This document shows, piece after piece, positions 1 through 7,852 of a stretch of 64,000 bases of DNA. A program made the translations under genes and the position numbers. This DNA comes from Bog-473 sp963809715 (GTDB lineage: Bacteria > Actinomycetota > Acidimicrobiia > Acidimicrobiales > RAAP-2), in assembly GCA_963809715.1 (NCBI GenBank), contig CAWEKO010000008.1, forward strand, positions 1 to 64,000. The letters run 5' to 3'. Numbering within the stretch: the first letter of the stretch is position 1; every line of letters begins with the position of its first letter. The notes under the pieces were generated by a model that was not told the DNA's origin, searched no databases, and worked only from the letters and a program-made list of their open reading frames with translations.

Positions 1-443
1 CGTGTCACGTTGTCGATGATGATGAGGAGCGCCCGATTGAGAGCCTGGCGCTCGTCGCTCGTCAGTCCGCTCGAGAGGCGAGCCTCCAACTCCTGGACCT
101 GACTGCTGACGGCACTCCGTTTCCTGGTGCCGGTGCGGGTCAGGTACGCGTTGAGGATGCGGGCATTCGTGGGGTTCGGCCGACGTTCGACCAGGCCGCT
201 CGACTCGAGCTGCTTGAGCACCTCGTTCATGGATTGCGGGGTCACGAACGCCCGCCGGGCGAGGTCGGCATTGGCCAGGCCGGGCGTTTCGGCCAGGAAT
301 GACAGGACGACATACTGGGGGATGGCGAGGCCGTGCGCGGAGACGATCTCCTCGAGGCGGACGTGAATGGCGGCTTGTGCTCGTTTGACGAGGTAGCCGG
401 ACATCTCCTCGGTCTTCGGTTCCGGCTCGTCAATGGCTCCCAT
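1..443 (-). CDS. MarR-family transcriptional regulator (3' end outside window)
   Basis: The reverse strand is open from an ATG at 441-443 to the left edge, giving about 147 residues without a stop. The protein reads as a winged-helix MarR regulator: an N-terminal dimerisation helix, then a segment like LAIPQYVVLSFLAE, the recognition region TPQSMNEVLKQLES and the wing ending ERRPNPTNARI. MarR proteins are DNA-binding dimers that usually repress their own gene and a divergent neighbour until a small phenolic or oxidant ligand binds. Here the neighbour is the VOC gene starting at 515, and two identical palindromes lie between them. The ligand cannot be told from sequence. The C-terminus is cut by the window edge. 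Confidence 0.88.
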   Translation of the reverse strand, partial: MGAIDEPEPKTEEMSGYLVKRAQAAIHVRLEEIVSAHGLAIPQYVVLSFLAETPGLANADLARRAFVTPQSMNEVLKQLESSGLVERRPNPTNARILNAYLTRTGTRKRSAVSSQVQELEARLSSGLTSDERQALNRALLIIIDNVT

Positions 444-457
444 CGGGTTCCTTTACT

Positions 458-497
458 TATCAGGTGCCCTGATATAAGATTATCAGGCTACCTGATA
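458..497. promoter_or_regulatory. Twin palindromic operators between marR and the VOC gene
   Basis: Two perfect inverted repeats share the same half-sites: TATCAGG-TGC-CCTGATA at 458-474 and TATCAGG-CTA-CCTGATA at 481-497. Their starts are 23 bp apart, about two helical turns, so two dimers would bind the same DNA face. They sit in the 71-bp gap between the divergent marR start and the VOC gene. An AT-rich TATAAGAT stretch lies between and inside them, consistent with overlap of a promoter. The sites are seen directly; that MarR is their ligand is inferred from position and symmetry. Confidence 0.82.
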
Positions 498-514
498 CTA
501 ACAAAGGAGGGACC

Positions 515-871
515 ATGAAGACTATTGGACCAAGCTTCGTCGCCCTACAGGTGAGTGACCTCGAGACTTCGGCCCGCTTCTACACCGAGGAGTTGGGACT
601 CGATCGCGCGCCACAGAGCCCACCCGGGGCGGTCGTGTTCGCCACGACATCTATCCCGTTCGCCCTCCGTGTGCCTTCAGTGGACCTTTCCGAAGTCGAG
701 CACCTGGGCTGGGGCGTCGCACTCTGGCTCGAGGCGGACGATCCAAGCGCCCTTCACGCCAAGCTGGCCGAGGCCGGCGTCACCATCGTCACGCCCCCCT
801 TCGAGGGTCCGTTCGGGTTGACCTTCGCCTTCGAGGATCCCGACGGCTACATCATCACGATCCATGGCTGA
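515..871 (+). CDS. VOC-superfamily protein (glyoxalase/dioxygenase fold), single domain
   Basis: This 118-residue protein has one vicinal-oxygen-chelate fold. It opens with FVALQVSDLETSARFYTEEL, the usual first strand-helix of glyoxalase I, bleomycin-resistance and dioxygenase relatives, and ends with FEDPDGYIITI, whose terminal strand normally carries a metal-binding Glu; here that position is Ile. With the first His position replaced by Gln, metal binding is doubtful. The start is secure: AAGGAGG at 504-510 lies just upstream of ATG 515. The gene is divergent from marR and behind its two palindromes, so it is probably the main target of that repressor, perhaps in detoxification or resistance. 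The substrate is unknown. Confidence 0.85.
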   Translation: MKTIGPSFVALQVSDLETSARFYTEELGLDRAPQSPPGAVVFATTSIPFALRVPSVDLSEVEHLGWGVALWLEADDPSALHAKLAEAGVTIVTPPFEGPFGLTFAFEDPDGYIITIHG

Positions 872-1811
872 TCGGTCCGGCGGTGTCTCGCATGCGGATG
901 GGGGAACCTTCGAGGTCGGGTACACGGGTCCGTTCTCCTTGGCGGCGAGCATCCGATTCCTCGAGGGCTTCACCCCTGCCGGGTACGAAAGCTCCCCTCC
1001 GAACCACCTCGATCTCGCCTTCTGTGCCGGACCGCTGTGGCACCCCGTCGCCGTCCGAGTGGCAGAACGAGCCGGAAAGGTGATCGGGTCGTTCGTAGGA
1101 GATGTCAGTCCCGAGGCCGTTGCAGCCAACGTCGCTCGTATTCTCTCGCTCGACGTCGATGCGCGGGAGTTCCCCGATGTCGGACGGCGAGACGACGTTG
1201 TGGCGGGACTCCAAGCGAAGTACCCGGGCCTGCGCCCAGTCTGCTTCTGGAGCCCGTACGAGGCAGCTTGTTGGGCGGTCATCGGGCACCGGATCCGCAT
1301 GAACCAGGCCGCTGCCGTCAAGGCGAAGATGGCACAGCAGCTCGGGCACGCGATTGTGCTCGCTGGAGCAACCCTGTTCTCCTTTCCTGCCCCGCAGCGA
1401 CTGGTCGATCTCGAGGGATTTCCCGGACTCTCGGGTCGCAAGCCTGAGTGGCTACGCGGGATCGCTCGAGCTGCCCTCGATGGCAGGCTCGATCCAGAAA
1501 CGCTGCGGGCGTTGCCGCGCTCCGAGGCCATCGACCAACTCAAGGAACTCGGCGGGATCGGCGACTTCTCCGCGGAGTTGATCCTGCTGAGGGGCGCCGG
1601 CGACCCCGACTGGGCGCCACGACACGAGCCACGACTCATCAGCGCCATGAAGTTGGCGTACGACCGTGCCCATTTCGACGATGACGAAGTCGTTGTGATC
1701 ACTTCAGGCTGGGCGCCCTATCGAACGTGGGTCTCGTTGCTGCTGCGGGTCAACCTAGAGGACTCGACCCACGTGGTCTCGGGCGCTCGTCAGCGAGCAG
1801 CCCGCGGCTAG
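864..1811 (+). CDS. DNA-3-methyladenine glycosylase-like protein (HhH-GPD superfamily)
   Basis: The 315-residue protein carries a helix-hairpin-helix followed by a Gly/Pro-Asp loop (LGGIGDFSAELILLRGAGDPD), the signature of the AlkA/Nth/OGG superfamily. An AlkA-like N-terminal half precedes it, and a C-terminal SGWAPYRTWVSLLLR helix is typical of AlkA-type enzymes. These glycosylases remove alkylated bases to start base-excision repair. The ATG at 864 overlaps the preceding VOC gene by 8 bp, so the two are translationally linked and probably share the MarR-controlled promoter. That pairing suggests a response to a DNA-damaging or electrophilic compound (inference). The exact damaged base is not predictable. 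Confidence 0.85.
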   Translation: MADRSGGVSHADGGTFEVGYTGPFSLAASIRFLEGFTPAGYESSPPNHLDLAFCAGPLWHPVAVRVAERAGKVIGSFVGDVSPEAVAANVARILSLDVDAREFPDVGRRDDVVAGLQAKYPGLRPVCFWSPYEAACWAVIGHRIRMNQAAAVKAKMAQQLGHAIVLAGATLFSFPAPQRLVDLEGFPGLSGRKPEWLRGIARAALDGRLDPETLRALPRSEAIDQLKELGGIGDFSAELILLRGAGDPDWAPRHEPRLISAMKLAYDRAHFDDDEVVVITSGWAPYRTWVSLLLRVNLEDSTHVVSGARQRAARG

Positions 1812-1950
1812 GCCAGCTCGAGGGGTAGCCCTCCGCTGGGTGCCCCATAACGCGCGAGCGCCATCGCGTCGTTCTTTGGCCCAACCGCTCGGTACTCGAG
1901 GCACCAATGAATCCCGCTCGTGGTGCTTCTGGCGAACGTAGGGTGGCCGG

Positions 1951-2802
1951 ATGCGAGTCACCGTCTTGGGAATGGGCAACATGGGTCGGGCTTTCGCCGC
2001 CAGGGCGATTGAGACTGGTCACCAGACGACCGTGTGGAATCGCACGCCGGGTCGGGTCGCCGACCTCGTGGCCAGCGGTGCGATCGAGTCCAACACTTCG
2101 ACGGAGGCGGTAGCGGGTGCTGACGCCGTTCTCGTCGTGCTCGCCGACGACGCAGCTGTCCTCGACGTGTGCCTGGGCGACGACGGTGTGCTGGCATCGC
2201 TCGAGCCCGATGCCGTGTTCGCCAACGTCAGCACCGTCTCCCCCGAGACTGCTCGACGCCTTGCCGAACTGGGACCTGAGGGTCGAGTCCTTGACGCTCC
2301 GGTGATGGGATCGCCAGCGATGATTGCCGGGGGTATGGGGAGGTTTCTCATCGGCGGCCCCACAACAGCGATCGCCGCTATGGAACCCCTGTGGAATGAC
2401 CTTGGGTCTGGCTACACGAACTGTGGCCCCGTCGGAACGGGGGCCACCATGAAGATCTTGGCCAACTCGTTGTTGATTACAGGGGTGGCTTCGCTTGCCG
2501 AGGCCATTGCCACGGCCAGACGGCAGGCCATCCCCGACGAGCTCCTCAGAACCCTTCTTGCCGACAGTCCGGTGTTGAGTCCTGCCAGCAATCTCCGGTT
2601 GGACAGTGTGCTCGATCCCACGCATCCAGGTTGGTTCTCTCCGGCATTGGCCCGTAAGGATCTCCGCCTCGCCATCGACCTGGCTGAAGAGTCCGGAGTT
2701 GGTGTGCGTATCGGACCCGCAGCCGACGTCCTCTTGACCAACGTGATCGATGATGGCGGAGAGTGGCCAGACTTCGCCGCGGTCATCGAAGCACTTTCCT
2801 GA
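1951..2802 (+). CDS. NAD(P)-dependent oxidoreductase, 3-hydroxyisobutyrate/6-phosphogluconate dehydrogenase-like
   Basis: The 283-residue protein begins with a Rossmann dinucleotide motif, VLGMGNMGRAFAARAIETGH, followed by VWNRTPGR. The Arg after the second beta strand often favours NADP. The middle holds VFANVSTVSPET and LDAPVMGSP, matching the beta-hydroxyacid dehydrogenase family. The C-terminal all-helical domain includes GPVGTGATMKILANSL, with the family's conserved Lys, and ends with a lower-similarity segment. Members oxidise beta-hydroxyacids or reduce imines (imine reductases share this fold). The start ATG is at 1951, with only a weak ribosome site. It stands alone, 140 bp after the glycosylase, so no pathway can be assigned. 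Confidence 0.82.
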   Translation: MRVTVLGMGNMGRAFAARAIETGHQTTVWNRTPGRVADLVASGAIESNTSTEAVAGADAVLVVLADDAAVLDVCLGDDGVLASLEPDAVFANVSTVSPETARRLAELGPEGRVLDAPVMGSPAMIAGGMGRFLIGGPTTAIAAMEPLWNDLGSGYTNCGPVGTGATMKILANSLLITGVASLAEAIATARRQAIPDELLRTLLADSPVLSPASNLRLDSVLDPTHPGWFSPALARKDLRLAIDLAEESGVGVRIGPAADVLLTNVIDDGGEWPDFAAVIEALS

Positions 2803-2979
2803 AGGTCGACGGAGACGAGAAACCCACCCGGCATCCCGGAGACCGGTCGTACGCCAGGTGTCTCACTTCGGTCTGGAGTGACGTTGCCGCCCGGGTAGGT
2901 GACGGCTGATCGCGGATTGGAAGGTCGTGGTCACTGGTGAGTTGGCCGTCCCGCCGCCACAGCTCGGTAGTGTCCCGAT

Positions 2980-3894
2980 GTGCCTCCACCTCGGGTGACC
3001 GTCGCGCCAAGTCCCGCTCCGTTTGCTGTCGAGGCGGTCGAGGCCGGCGGCGGGGCGGTGGTGAGCGTGACCGATGACCCCGAGGCCTTGGTCTGGCTCG
3101 ATTCTCACGACGTCGGGGGTCTCGCCGCGGCTCTGGCGGCCGCGCCAGGTGTTCGTTGGGTCCAGTTGCCTTCGGCCGGCGTGGAGTCGATGACGGAGGT
3201 CATTGACAAGACCCGAGTCTGGACCTGCGCCAAAGGTGCCTACGCCCAACCGGTGGCTGAGCACGCCCTGACCCTGATTCTGGCCGGGCTGCGCCTCTTG
3301 CCGACCCGCATTGCCGCTCGCAGCTGGGGAGCCCAGGGTGGGACGAGCCTGTTCGGTCAGCGAGTGACCATTCTCGGTGGTGGCGGGATCACCCGTTCAC
3401 TCCTCGAGCTGCTCGCCCCATTCGAGGTCGAAGCCACCGTGGTCAATCGCTCCGGGAACCCGGTGCCCGGCGCTGCCCGCAGCGTGGCGGTCTCGAAGCT
3501 CGACAGCACGCTGAGCGACGCACTGGTCGTCGTGCTGGCCTTGTCTCTGACTCCGGAGACCCGGGGGATCATCGGGGCGAAGCAGCTCGGCCTCATGGAG
3601 CAGACGGCCTGGCTCGTCAACGTGGCCCGCGGCGGACACGTCGACACCGATGCGTTGGTCGATGCTCTGCGGGAGGGGTCAATTGCCGGCGCTGCGCTCG
3701 ATGTGACCGATCCAGAGCCTCTGCCCGACGGCCATGCGCTCTGGGATCTGTCCAGCTGCATCATCACGCCGCACACGGCAGACACCATCGAGATGGTCCT
3801 GCCCCTCCTCGCCGAACGAATCCGCACCAATGTGGCCCACTTCGCCGCCGGTGAGGCTCTGGTTGGACTTGTTGACTCTGAGGCCGGCTACTGA
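2980..3894 (+). CDS. D-isomer-specific 2-hydroxyacid dehydrogenase
   Basis: This 304-residue protein has the two-domain fold of D-2-hydroxyacid dehydrogenases. The coenzyme loop is TILGGGGITRSLLELL. The catalytic region has VNVARGGHVDTDAL (catalytic Arg), DVTDPEPLPDGH (Glu) and ITPHTADT (His), so the Arg/Glu/His triad is complete. Such enzymes reduce 2-keto acids to D-2-hydroxy acids with NAD(P)H or do the reverse. GTG at 2980 is taken as the start because the reading frame begins there. A second, more distant family member lies at 49474 in this window. No operon partner is evident. Confidence 0.87.
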   Translation: MPPPRVTVAPSPAPFAVEAVEAGGGAVVSVTDDPEALVWLDSHDVGGLAAALAAAPGVRWVQLPSAGVESMTEVIDKTRVWTCAKGAYAQPVAEHALTLILAGLRLLPTRIAARSWGAQGGTSLFGQRVTILGGGGITRSLLELLAPFEVEATVVNRSGNPVPGAARSVAVSKLDSTLSDALVVVLALSLTPETRGIIGAKQLGLMEQTAWLVNVARGGHVDTDALVDALREGSIAGAALDVTDPEPLPDGHALWDLSSCIITPHTADTIEMVLPLLAERIRTNVAHFAAGEALVGLVDSEAGY

Positions 3895-4226
3895 GGAACG
3901 CCGAGGGGCTGCTTCGAGCAATCCACGACGGCGGCAAGTGGGGCGCCTCAAGGTCTCGGGTCAAGCTTGTCTCGGGTGTCCCAAATCAGCGCCTTTGAAG
4001 GGCCGTGAATCTATGCACACAGTTGCCTTTGGTGCCGGCCGCCCCGTCTCATGAATATCGGCGAGGCGGCGCACGAAATCCCCGACCCGGGACGAGTACT
4101 CCGTTGTCGATTGCTTCGCCGCCAGTCGGTGGTCACGCTGACAACACGCCGGTAACCGGGTGCTGGCTCGGTAACGGTGAACTGGGATGAGGGAGGGGAA
4201 ACCGGATCCATCGCGAGCTCCCCTCG
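3895..4226. other. Non-coding gap between convergent genes
   Basis: About 330 bp separate the + strand dehydrogenase from the - strand tautomerase. No open frame here reads as a recognisable protein on either strand. No strong hairpin with a T-tract was found, although a bidirectional terminator would be expected. Confidence 0.5.
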
Positions 4227-4670
4227 TCAGTCCGGAGGCTTCGTGGCGGAGAGTTGTGCTATCTGAGCGCGGGCCGCGTCGACGAGCTCCGCGTTGGTAT
4301 TGGCATGGCCGAAGAGCCCCCAACCGCCGTCCACCGCTTCGGTGAGCAGTACCCACACACGCTTTGCGTACGCGGGATTGCCAGTGGCCTTCGTGACCAG
4401 ATCCGTGAACTGCTCGACGACCGCGAGTTGCTTGGCTCGATCGAGCGCACCGGTGTTGGTGAGTACTTGGACGCGTACGTAGTTGCCTTCGCCGTCGACG
4501 TTCGAAAGCGCGCCCTCGGGTAGGTCGTGGATGAACGCCGCCGTGTTCTGACGGAACATCGGGATGTCGGGCACCTGTTCGATCGCCATCAGGGTCCGGG
4601 CGAGATCCTCGGCCAGCGAATGCTGATCAGCGAAAGTTCCCGCCGATGCGTACACGTCGATCATGGGCAT
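4227..4670 (-). CDS. Tautomerase-superfamily protein (4-oxalocrotonate tautomerase-like)
   Basis: The 147-residue protein begins MPMIDVYASAGTF, so removal of Met exposes an N-terminal proline, the general base of the tautomerase superfamily. The first half matches a beta-alpha-beta unit with LAEDLARTLMAIEQ. A second unit follows around VRVQVLTNTGALDRAKQLA and ends with VWVLLTEAVDGGWGLFGH, as in the double-length tautomerases. These enzymes ketonise enols or open and dehalogenate small unsaturated acids. It is divergently transcribed from a TetR gene, with AT-rich imperfect palindromes between them, so control by that repressor is likely. The substrate is unknown. Confidence 0.86.
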   Translation of the reverse strand: MPMIDVYASAGTFADQHSLAEDLARTLMAIEQVPDIPMFRQNTAAFIHDLPEGALSNVDGEGNYVRVQVLTNTGALDRAKQLAVVEQFTDLVTKATGNPAYAKRVWVLLTEAVDGGWGLFGHANTNAELVDAARAQIAQLSATKPPD

Positions 4671-4686
4671 GGGTCAGTCCTCCGAT

Positions 4687-4734
4687 TATGTATGACGACA
4701 TGCATAGAATAGCGGAACTATGTTGGTTTACATA
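4687..4734. promoter_or_regulatory. Imperfect palindromes in the tautomerase/TetR divergent promoter
   Basis: The 117-bp gap holds TATGTATG-ACGA-CATGCATA at 4687-4706 (one mismatch) and TATGT-TGGTTT-ACATA at 4719-4734. Both share a TATGT half-site. AT-rich symmetric sites between a TetR gene and a divergent enzyme gene are the usual TetR operator arrangement. Assignment to this TetR is inferred. Confidence 0.5.
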
Positions 4735-4787
4735 ATCTCGACTCGAGGAAATGTTGACCACCGGTTTTCGGTGGTCGAGGAGAGCGA

Positions 4788-5351
4788 GTGAATCCACGGG
4801 AGAACGTCCGTTCCAACATGGTCGAGGGGGCGGTGCGGCTGCTGGCCACGGAAGGAGTCGAGGGCACGTCCTTCAAGGAGGTCTTGGCCGTCGCCGAGGC
4901 ACCACGGGGATCCGTGTACCACCACTTCCCGGGTGGAAAGTCCGAGCTGCTCCACGCAGCACTTGACCGGGTCAGCGAGCGGGCTCTTGGGGCCATGGAG
5001 GCGACCCGCGGCCAGAGCGCGCCTGAAGTCCTCGAGCGCTTCCTGGGACTTTGGCGAGCGCTTCTCGACTACTCCCGGCTCAGCGCCGGGTGCGCCGTCG
5101 TCTCCGTCACCGTCGCCGGCCCCGATGGAGAGATCCTCGACCACGTGGGCACCATCTTCCGGGATTGGACGGACAAGCTCGCCGAACTCTTTGTCGCCGG
5201 TGGGATGTCCGAGAACACGGCGCACCGGATGGCCACGGTGACGATCGCTGCGACCGAAGGAGCGGTGGTTCTCTCCCGGGCTCAACGGAGCAGGGCCCCT
5301 TTCGACGACGTGGCGAGCACGCTGTCGGGTCTGGTTCGGAACGTCACATGA
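4788..5351 (+). CDS. TetR/AcrR-family transcriptional regulator
   Basis: The 187-residue protein has an N-terminal TetR DNA-binding domain with a helix-turn-helix: LLATEGVEGTSFKEVLAVAEAPRGSVYHHFPGGKSEL. The RGSVYHHFPGGK version is typical of the YxaF/LmrA branch. The C-terminal ligand domain includes GCAVVSVTVAG, also found in that branch. The start is GTG 4788, preceded by GGAGAG. The gene faces the tautomerase gene across a short promoter with palindromes. It is probably an auto-repressor that also controls the tautomerase; the inducer is unknown. Confidence 0.9.
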   Translation: MNPRENVRSNMVEGAVRLLATEGVEGTSFKEVLAVAEAPRGSVYHHFPGGKSELLHAALDRVSERALGAMEATRGQSAPEVLERFLGLWRALLDYSRLSAGCAVVSVTVAGPDGEILDHVGTIFRDWTDKLAELFVAGGMSENTAHRMATVTIAATEGAVVLSRAQRSRAPFDDVASTLSGLVRNVT

Positions 5352-5565
5352 CCCCGGAGTCCCTTCCCCTTCGAGGCCGCCAGGAAGAGCTGTCCGTCAT
5401 CGAACACCGGCTCCGGAGGTGAGCGCTGGAAGCAGAGGAGCCGTCGTGATCGAAGGCAGTGCCGGGGCGGAGAAGACCAAGCTCGTCGATGCTTCGATGC
5501 AGTTGGCATGCGACCTGGGTTTCGTGTCAATTGACGTCGATCAGGTCGAGTTCGAAGAGAGATAG
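5348..5565 (+). pseudogene. Remnant of an ATP-binding LuxR/AAA-type regulator
   Basis: ATG 5348 overlaps the TetR stop (ATGA) and gives MTPESLPLRGRQEELSVIEH before a TGA at 5420-5422. In the next frame, from GTG 5446, comes VIEGSAGAEKTKLVDASMQL and then a stop at 5563-5565. Together these match the start of large LuxR regulators with an N-terminal AAA ATPase: a GR-E-L first helix, then a P-loop. The P-loop reads GSAGAEKTK, where a Gly before Lys has become Glu. The rest of the roughly 900-residue protein is absent, so this is a truncated, frameshifted relic. Confidence 0.55.
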
Positions 5566-5600
5566 GCACCATCTCCCGGGGTGGACGATTGACGAAAGGA

Positions 5601-6452
5601 ATGGCCGAGCACATGACGACGTACGCCGAGCTGGAGAATCTCACAGTGAAATCAGCAGACGGGCTGAGTTTTGCCTACCGCGACACTGGTGGCGACGGGC
5701 GACCTGTCGTTCTCTTCCAGCACTTCCGGGGCAACCTCGACAACTGGGATCCCGCGCTCATCGACGACCTCGCCGTGAACAGGCGGGTGATCACCTTCGA
5801 CTACGAAGGAGTCGGAGGGTCCGAGGGGAGGATCGCACACACGATTGCCGAGACAGCGGAGGGTTCGCTGAGGTTTCTTGACGCCATGAACCTCGAACAA
5901 GTCGACCTCCTTGGGTTCTCGATCGGGAGCTTCGTCGCTCAGGAGATTGCTCTCACTCGTCCTACGGTGGCGCGGAAGGTCGTGCTCGCATCGTCGGCGC
6001 CAAAGGGCGCTCCCGACATGCATGGATGGGCCGCTGACGTCATCGGCGCGGTTGGCACGCCTCAGACGTCACCTGAGGAGTACGTCAGCGTCTTTTTCGC
6101 GCCATCAGACGCCAGCAAACAGGCAGGTCAACAAGCACTCGGACGGATGTACGCGCGCAAGAAGAACCGTGACACGCCGACGACCTGGGACTGCCGTGTT
6201 GCTCAGTACGACGCCGTTTGCGAGTGGGGGATGCCCAATCACGGCCTCCTCGAGCGGGTCGGCGCTCTCGAGATGCCGGTCTTCGTGGCGAACGGCGACA
6301 GCGATCCGATGATCCTCCCTCGCTACTCGTACCTTCTCGCTGGACTGCTGCCCGACGCCAGGCTCAAGATTTACGTCGATGCAGCACACGGATTCTTGTT
6401 CCAGCACCACAGAGAATTCGCGGCGGACGTGATCGAGTTCTTGGACTCGTAG
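5601..6452 (+). CDS. Alpha/beta-hydrolase fold esterase/hydrolase (Ser nucleophile)
   Basis: The roughly 283-residue protein has the alpha/beta-hydrolase pattern. The oxyanion-loop strand reads PVVLFQHFRGNLDNWDP. The nucleophile elbow is LLGFSIGSFVAQEIAL (G-F-S-I-G), with Asp in VFVANGDSDPMILP and His in YVDAAHGFLFQHH, so the triad is complete. Family members hydrolyse esters, lactones or C-C bonds. The start is uncertain: TTG 5589, ATG 5601 and ATG 5613 are in frame, and the only purine-rich site (GAAAGGA, 5594-5600) touches ATG 5601 and lies 12 nt before ATG 5613. A strong hairpin follows the gene, so it is probably monocistronic. Confidence 0.84.
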   Translation: MAEHMTTYAELENLTVKSADGLSFAYRDTGGDGRPVVLFQHFRGNLDNWDPALIDDLAVNRRVITFDYEGVGGSEGRIAHTIAETAEGSLRFLDAMNLEQVDLLGFSIGSFVAQEIALTRPTVARKVVLASSAPKGAPDMHGWAADVIGAVGTPQTSPEEYVSVFFAPSDASKQAGQQALGRMYARKKNRDTPTTWDCRVAQYDAVCEWGMPNHGLLERVGALEMPVFVANGDSDPMILPRYSYLLAGLLPDARLKIYVDAAHGFLFQHHREFAADVIEFLDS

Positions 6453-6461
6453 GAGCGCCAC

Positions 6462-6492
6462 GTGTATGTGCGATTGCGAAGAGCACATACAC
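6462..6492 (+). terminator. Hairpin after the hydrolase gene
   Basis: A perfect 10-bp stem (GTGTATGTGC at 6462-6471 and GCACATACAC at 6483-6492) encloses an 11-nt loop, 9 bp after the stop of the gene ending at 6452. There is no T-tract after it, which is common for actinobacterial terminators. A protein-binding palindrome is the alternative. Confidence 0.6.
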
Positions 6493-6591
6493 CTGATGCC
6501 AATCCCAGATACTTCGCGCAAAGTGATGATCAAGGGGCACGGCGCGAGATCCGCGTAAGCTGCGCCACCTACGCCCCCAGGACGGAGACCG

Positions 6592-7443
6592 ATGGCTGAT
6601 CAGACGGCTTCTGAGATCGCTACCTACTTCAGGGTGTGCGATGGAACACGGGTCCGCTACGGGGACACCAAGGCGGACTCCGACACGGTCATCCTCATGT
6701 TGGCGCCGTGGCCAGAGACACTGTGGGCATACCGGCGGGTCTGGGGTCCGATCAGTGCTGTCGGCCGAGTCGTCGCGCTCGACATGCCTGGGTTCGGTCA
6801 CTCCGACCAACCCGAGCGACTGATCGCGCCTGACGCCATGGGCGACTTCCTCGCGCTCTTGATCGACGAGTGGGGCCTGGGCGCGCCGCACATCGTCGGG
6901 CCCGACGTGGGCACGGCTGCTGCGCTCTTCCTGGCCAACAAGGCTCCGGACAAGGTCAGCAGCCTTTCGATCGGAGGAGGAGCGGTCACCTTTCCGATCG
7001 CAGCGGGAGGCGCCCTCGAAGCGATCATCGGGGCCCCCAGCCTCGATGACGTACGTCAACTCGATGCTCGAGCCAACATCAGCGCGGCAGTCGAGAGCGC
7101 AGCACCGCAAGCCACGGAGCCGGCGGTGCACGAGGACTACGTCAGTGCTTACGACCTGGGCCGGTTCGCAGAATCGGCGCGCTTTGTTCGCCACTACCCA
7201 GAGCAGAACAAGGTGGTGCAGGAATTCCTGCCGTCGATTCAGACCCCCACGCTGATCCTCGCTGGGGAACACGACGACCTCGTACCGTGGCCCAACAACC
7301 AGTTCTTGGCCGACACCATGCCGAACAGCGTCGCCCACCGCCTCGACGCTGGTCACTTTGCGTGGGAGGAAGCCGCAGGCGAGTACGGGCGCCTCGTCTC
7401 GGAGTGGATCGCAGGGGGATACAAGGAGTACACAGGCAGCTAA
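6592..7443 (+). CDS. Alpha/beta-hydrolase with Asp nucleophile (epoxide hydrolase/haloalkane dehalogenase-like)
   Basis: The 283-residue protein has the elbow PHIVGPDVGTAAALFLANK, with Asp where the preceding hydrolase has Ser. Asp at this place is the mark of epoxide hydrolases and haloalkane or fluoroacetate dehalogenases, which form an alkyl-enzyme ester. The acid region is LAGEHDDLVPWP and the base is DAGHFAWEEA. VVALDMPGFGHSDQPERL is the typical loop after strand 4. ATG 6592 follows GGAGACCG. The gene is preceded by a hairpin at 6462-6492 and followed at once by an SDR remnant. Whether it acts on epoxides or halides cannot be told. Confidence 0.82.
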   Translation: MADQTASEIATYFRVCDGTRVRYGDTKADSDTVILMLAPWPETLWAYRRVWGPISAVGRVVALDMPGFGHSDQPERLIAPDAMGDFLALLIDEWGLGAPHIVGPDVGTAAALFLANKAPDKVSSLSIGGGAVTFPIAAGGALEAIIGAPSLDDVRQLDARANISAAVESAAPQATEPAVHEDYVSAYDLGRFAESARFVRHYPEQNKVVQEFLPSIQTPTLILAGEHDDLVPWPNNQFLADTMPNSVAHRLDAGHFAWEEAAGEYGRLVSEWIAGGYKEYTGS

Positions 7444-7479
7444 GCCCCACGTGGGCCTCCCCCGAAGGAGCAGACGAGC

Positions 7480-7702
7480 CTGAAGGTCGCAATTGCTGGA
7501 GGACACGGCCAAATCGCGCTCCGCTCACGGCACTCTTGCGGCTCAAGGCGATGAGGTTGTCGGTCTGATCCGTAACCCTGAACATGCTCGACTTGTCCTG
7601 AAGCACGAAGGTCCGGCAATTGTGGTGGTGTGCCGCCTTGAGGGGCGGGGATCGAGGGACGTTGAGGAAGCGACTTCACGATGCGCCCGTGTGCTTGGCT
7701 AG
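7480..7702 (+). pseudogene. Remnant of an NAD(P)-binding SDR/NmrA-like protein
   Basis: From a CTG at 7480, after GAAGGAG, the frame reads LKVAIAGGHGQIALR, a good first Rossmann strand and glycine loop of atypical SDR proteins. Shifting one frame gives LAAQGDEVVGLIRNPEHA, then VLKHEGPAIVVV, which continue the same fold. A stop falls at 7700-7702. About 75 of the usual 210-290 residues remain, with at least one frameshift, so this is a relic. It sits 37 bp after the epoxide-hydrolase-like gene and may once have been its operon partner. Confidence 0.5.
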
Positions 7703-7852
7703 TCGAAGAACCTGGCGCACGGCCTTCGGCGGTTTGCCCTCTGACACGGACTCGCACCATTCCGCTGCACCACTTCGCCCATTCCCCAGGAACGATCCCT
7801 CACGGAACGGGAGCGTGGAGTGCGTGAATCAGCGTTTGAGTGTTTGGCTCGC

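Noticed and set aside
677..1702. A 341-residue reverse open frame
   Set aside because: It is antisense to the VOC and DNA-glycosylase genes, whose family motifs are unambiguous.
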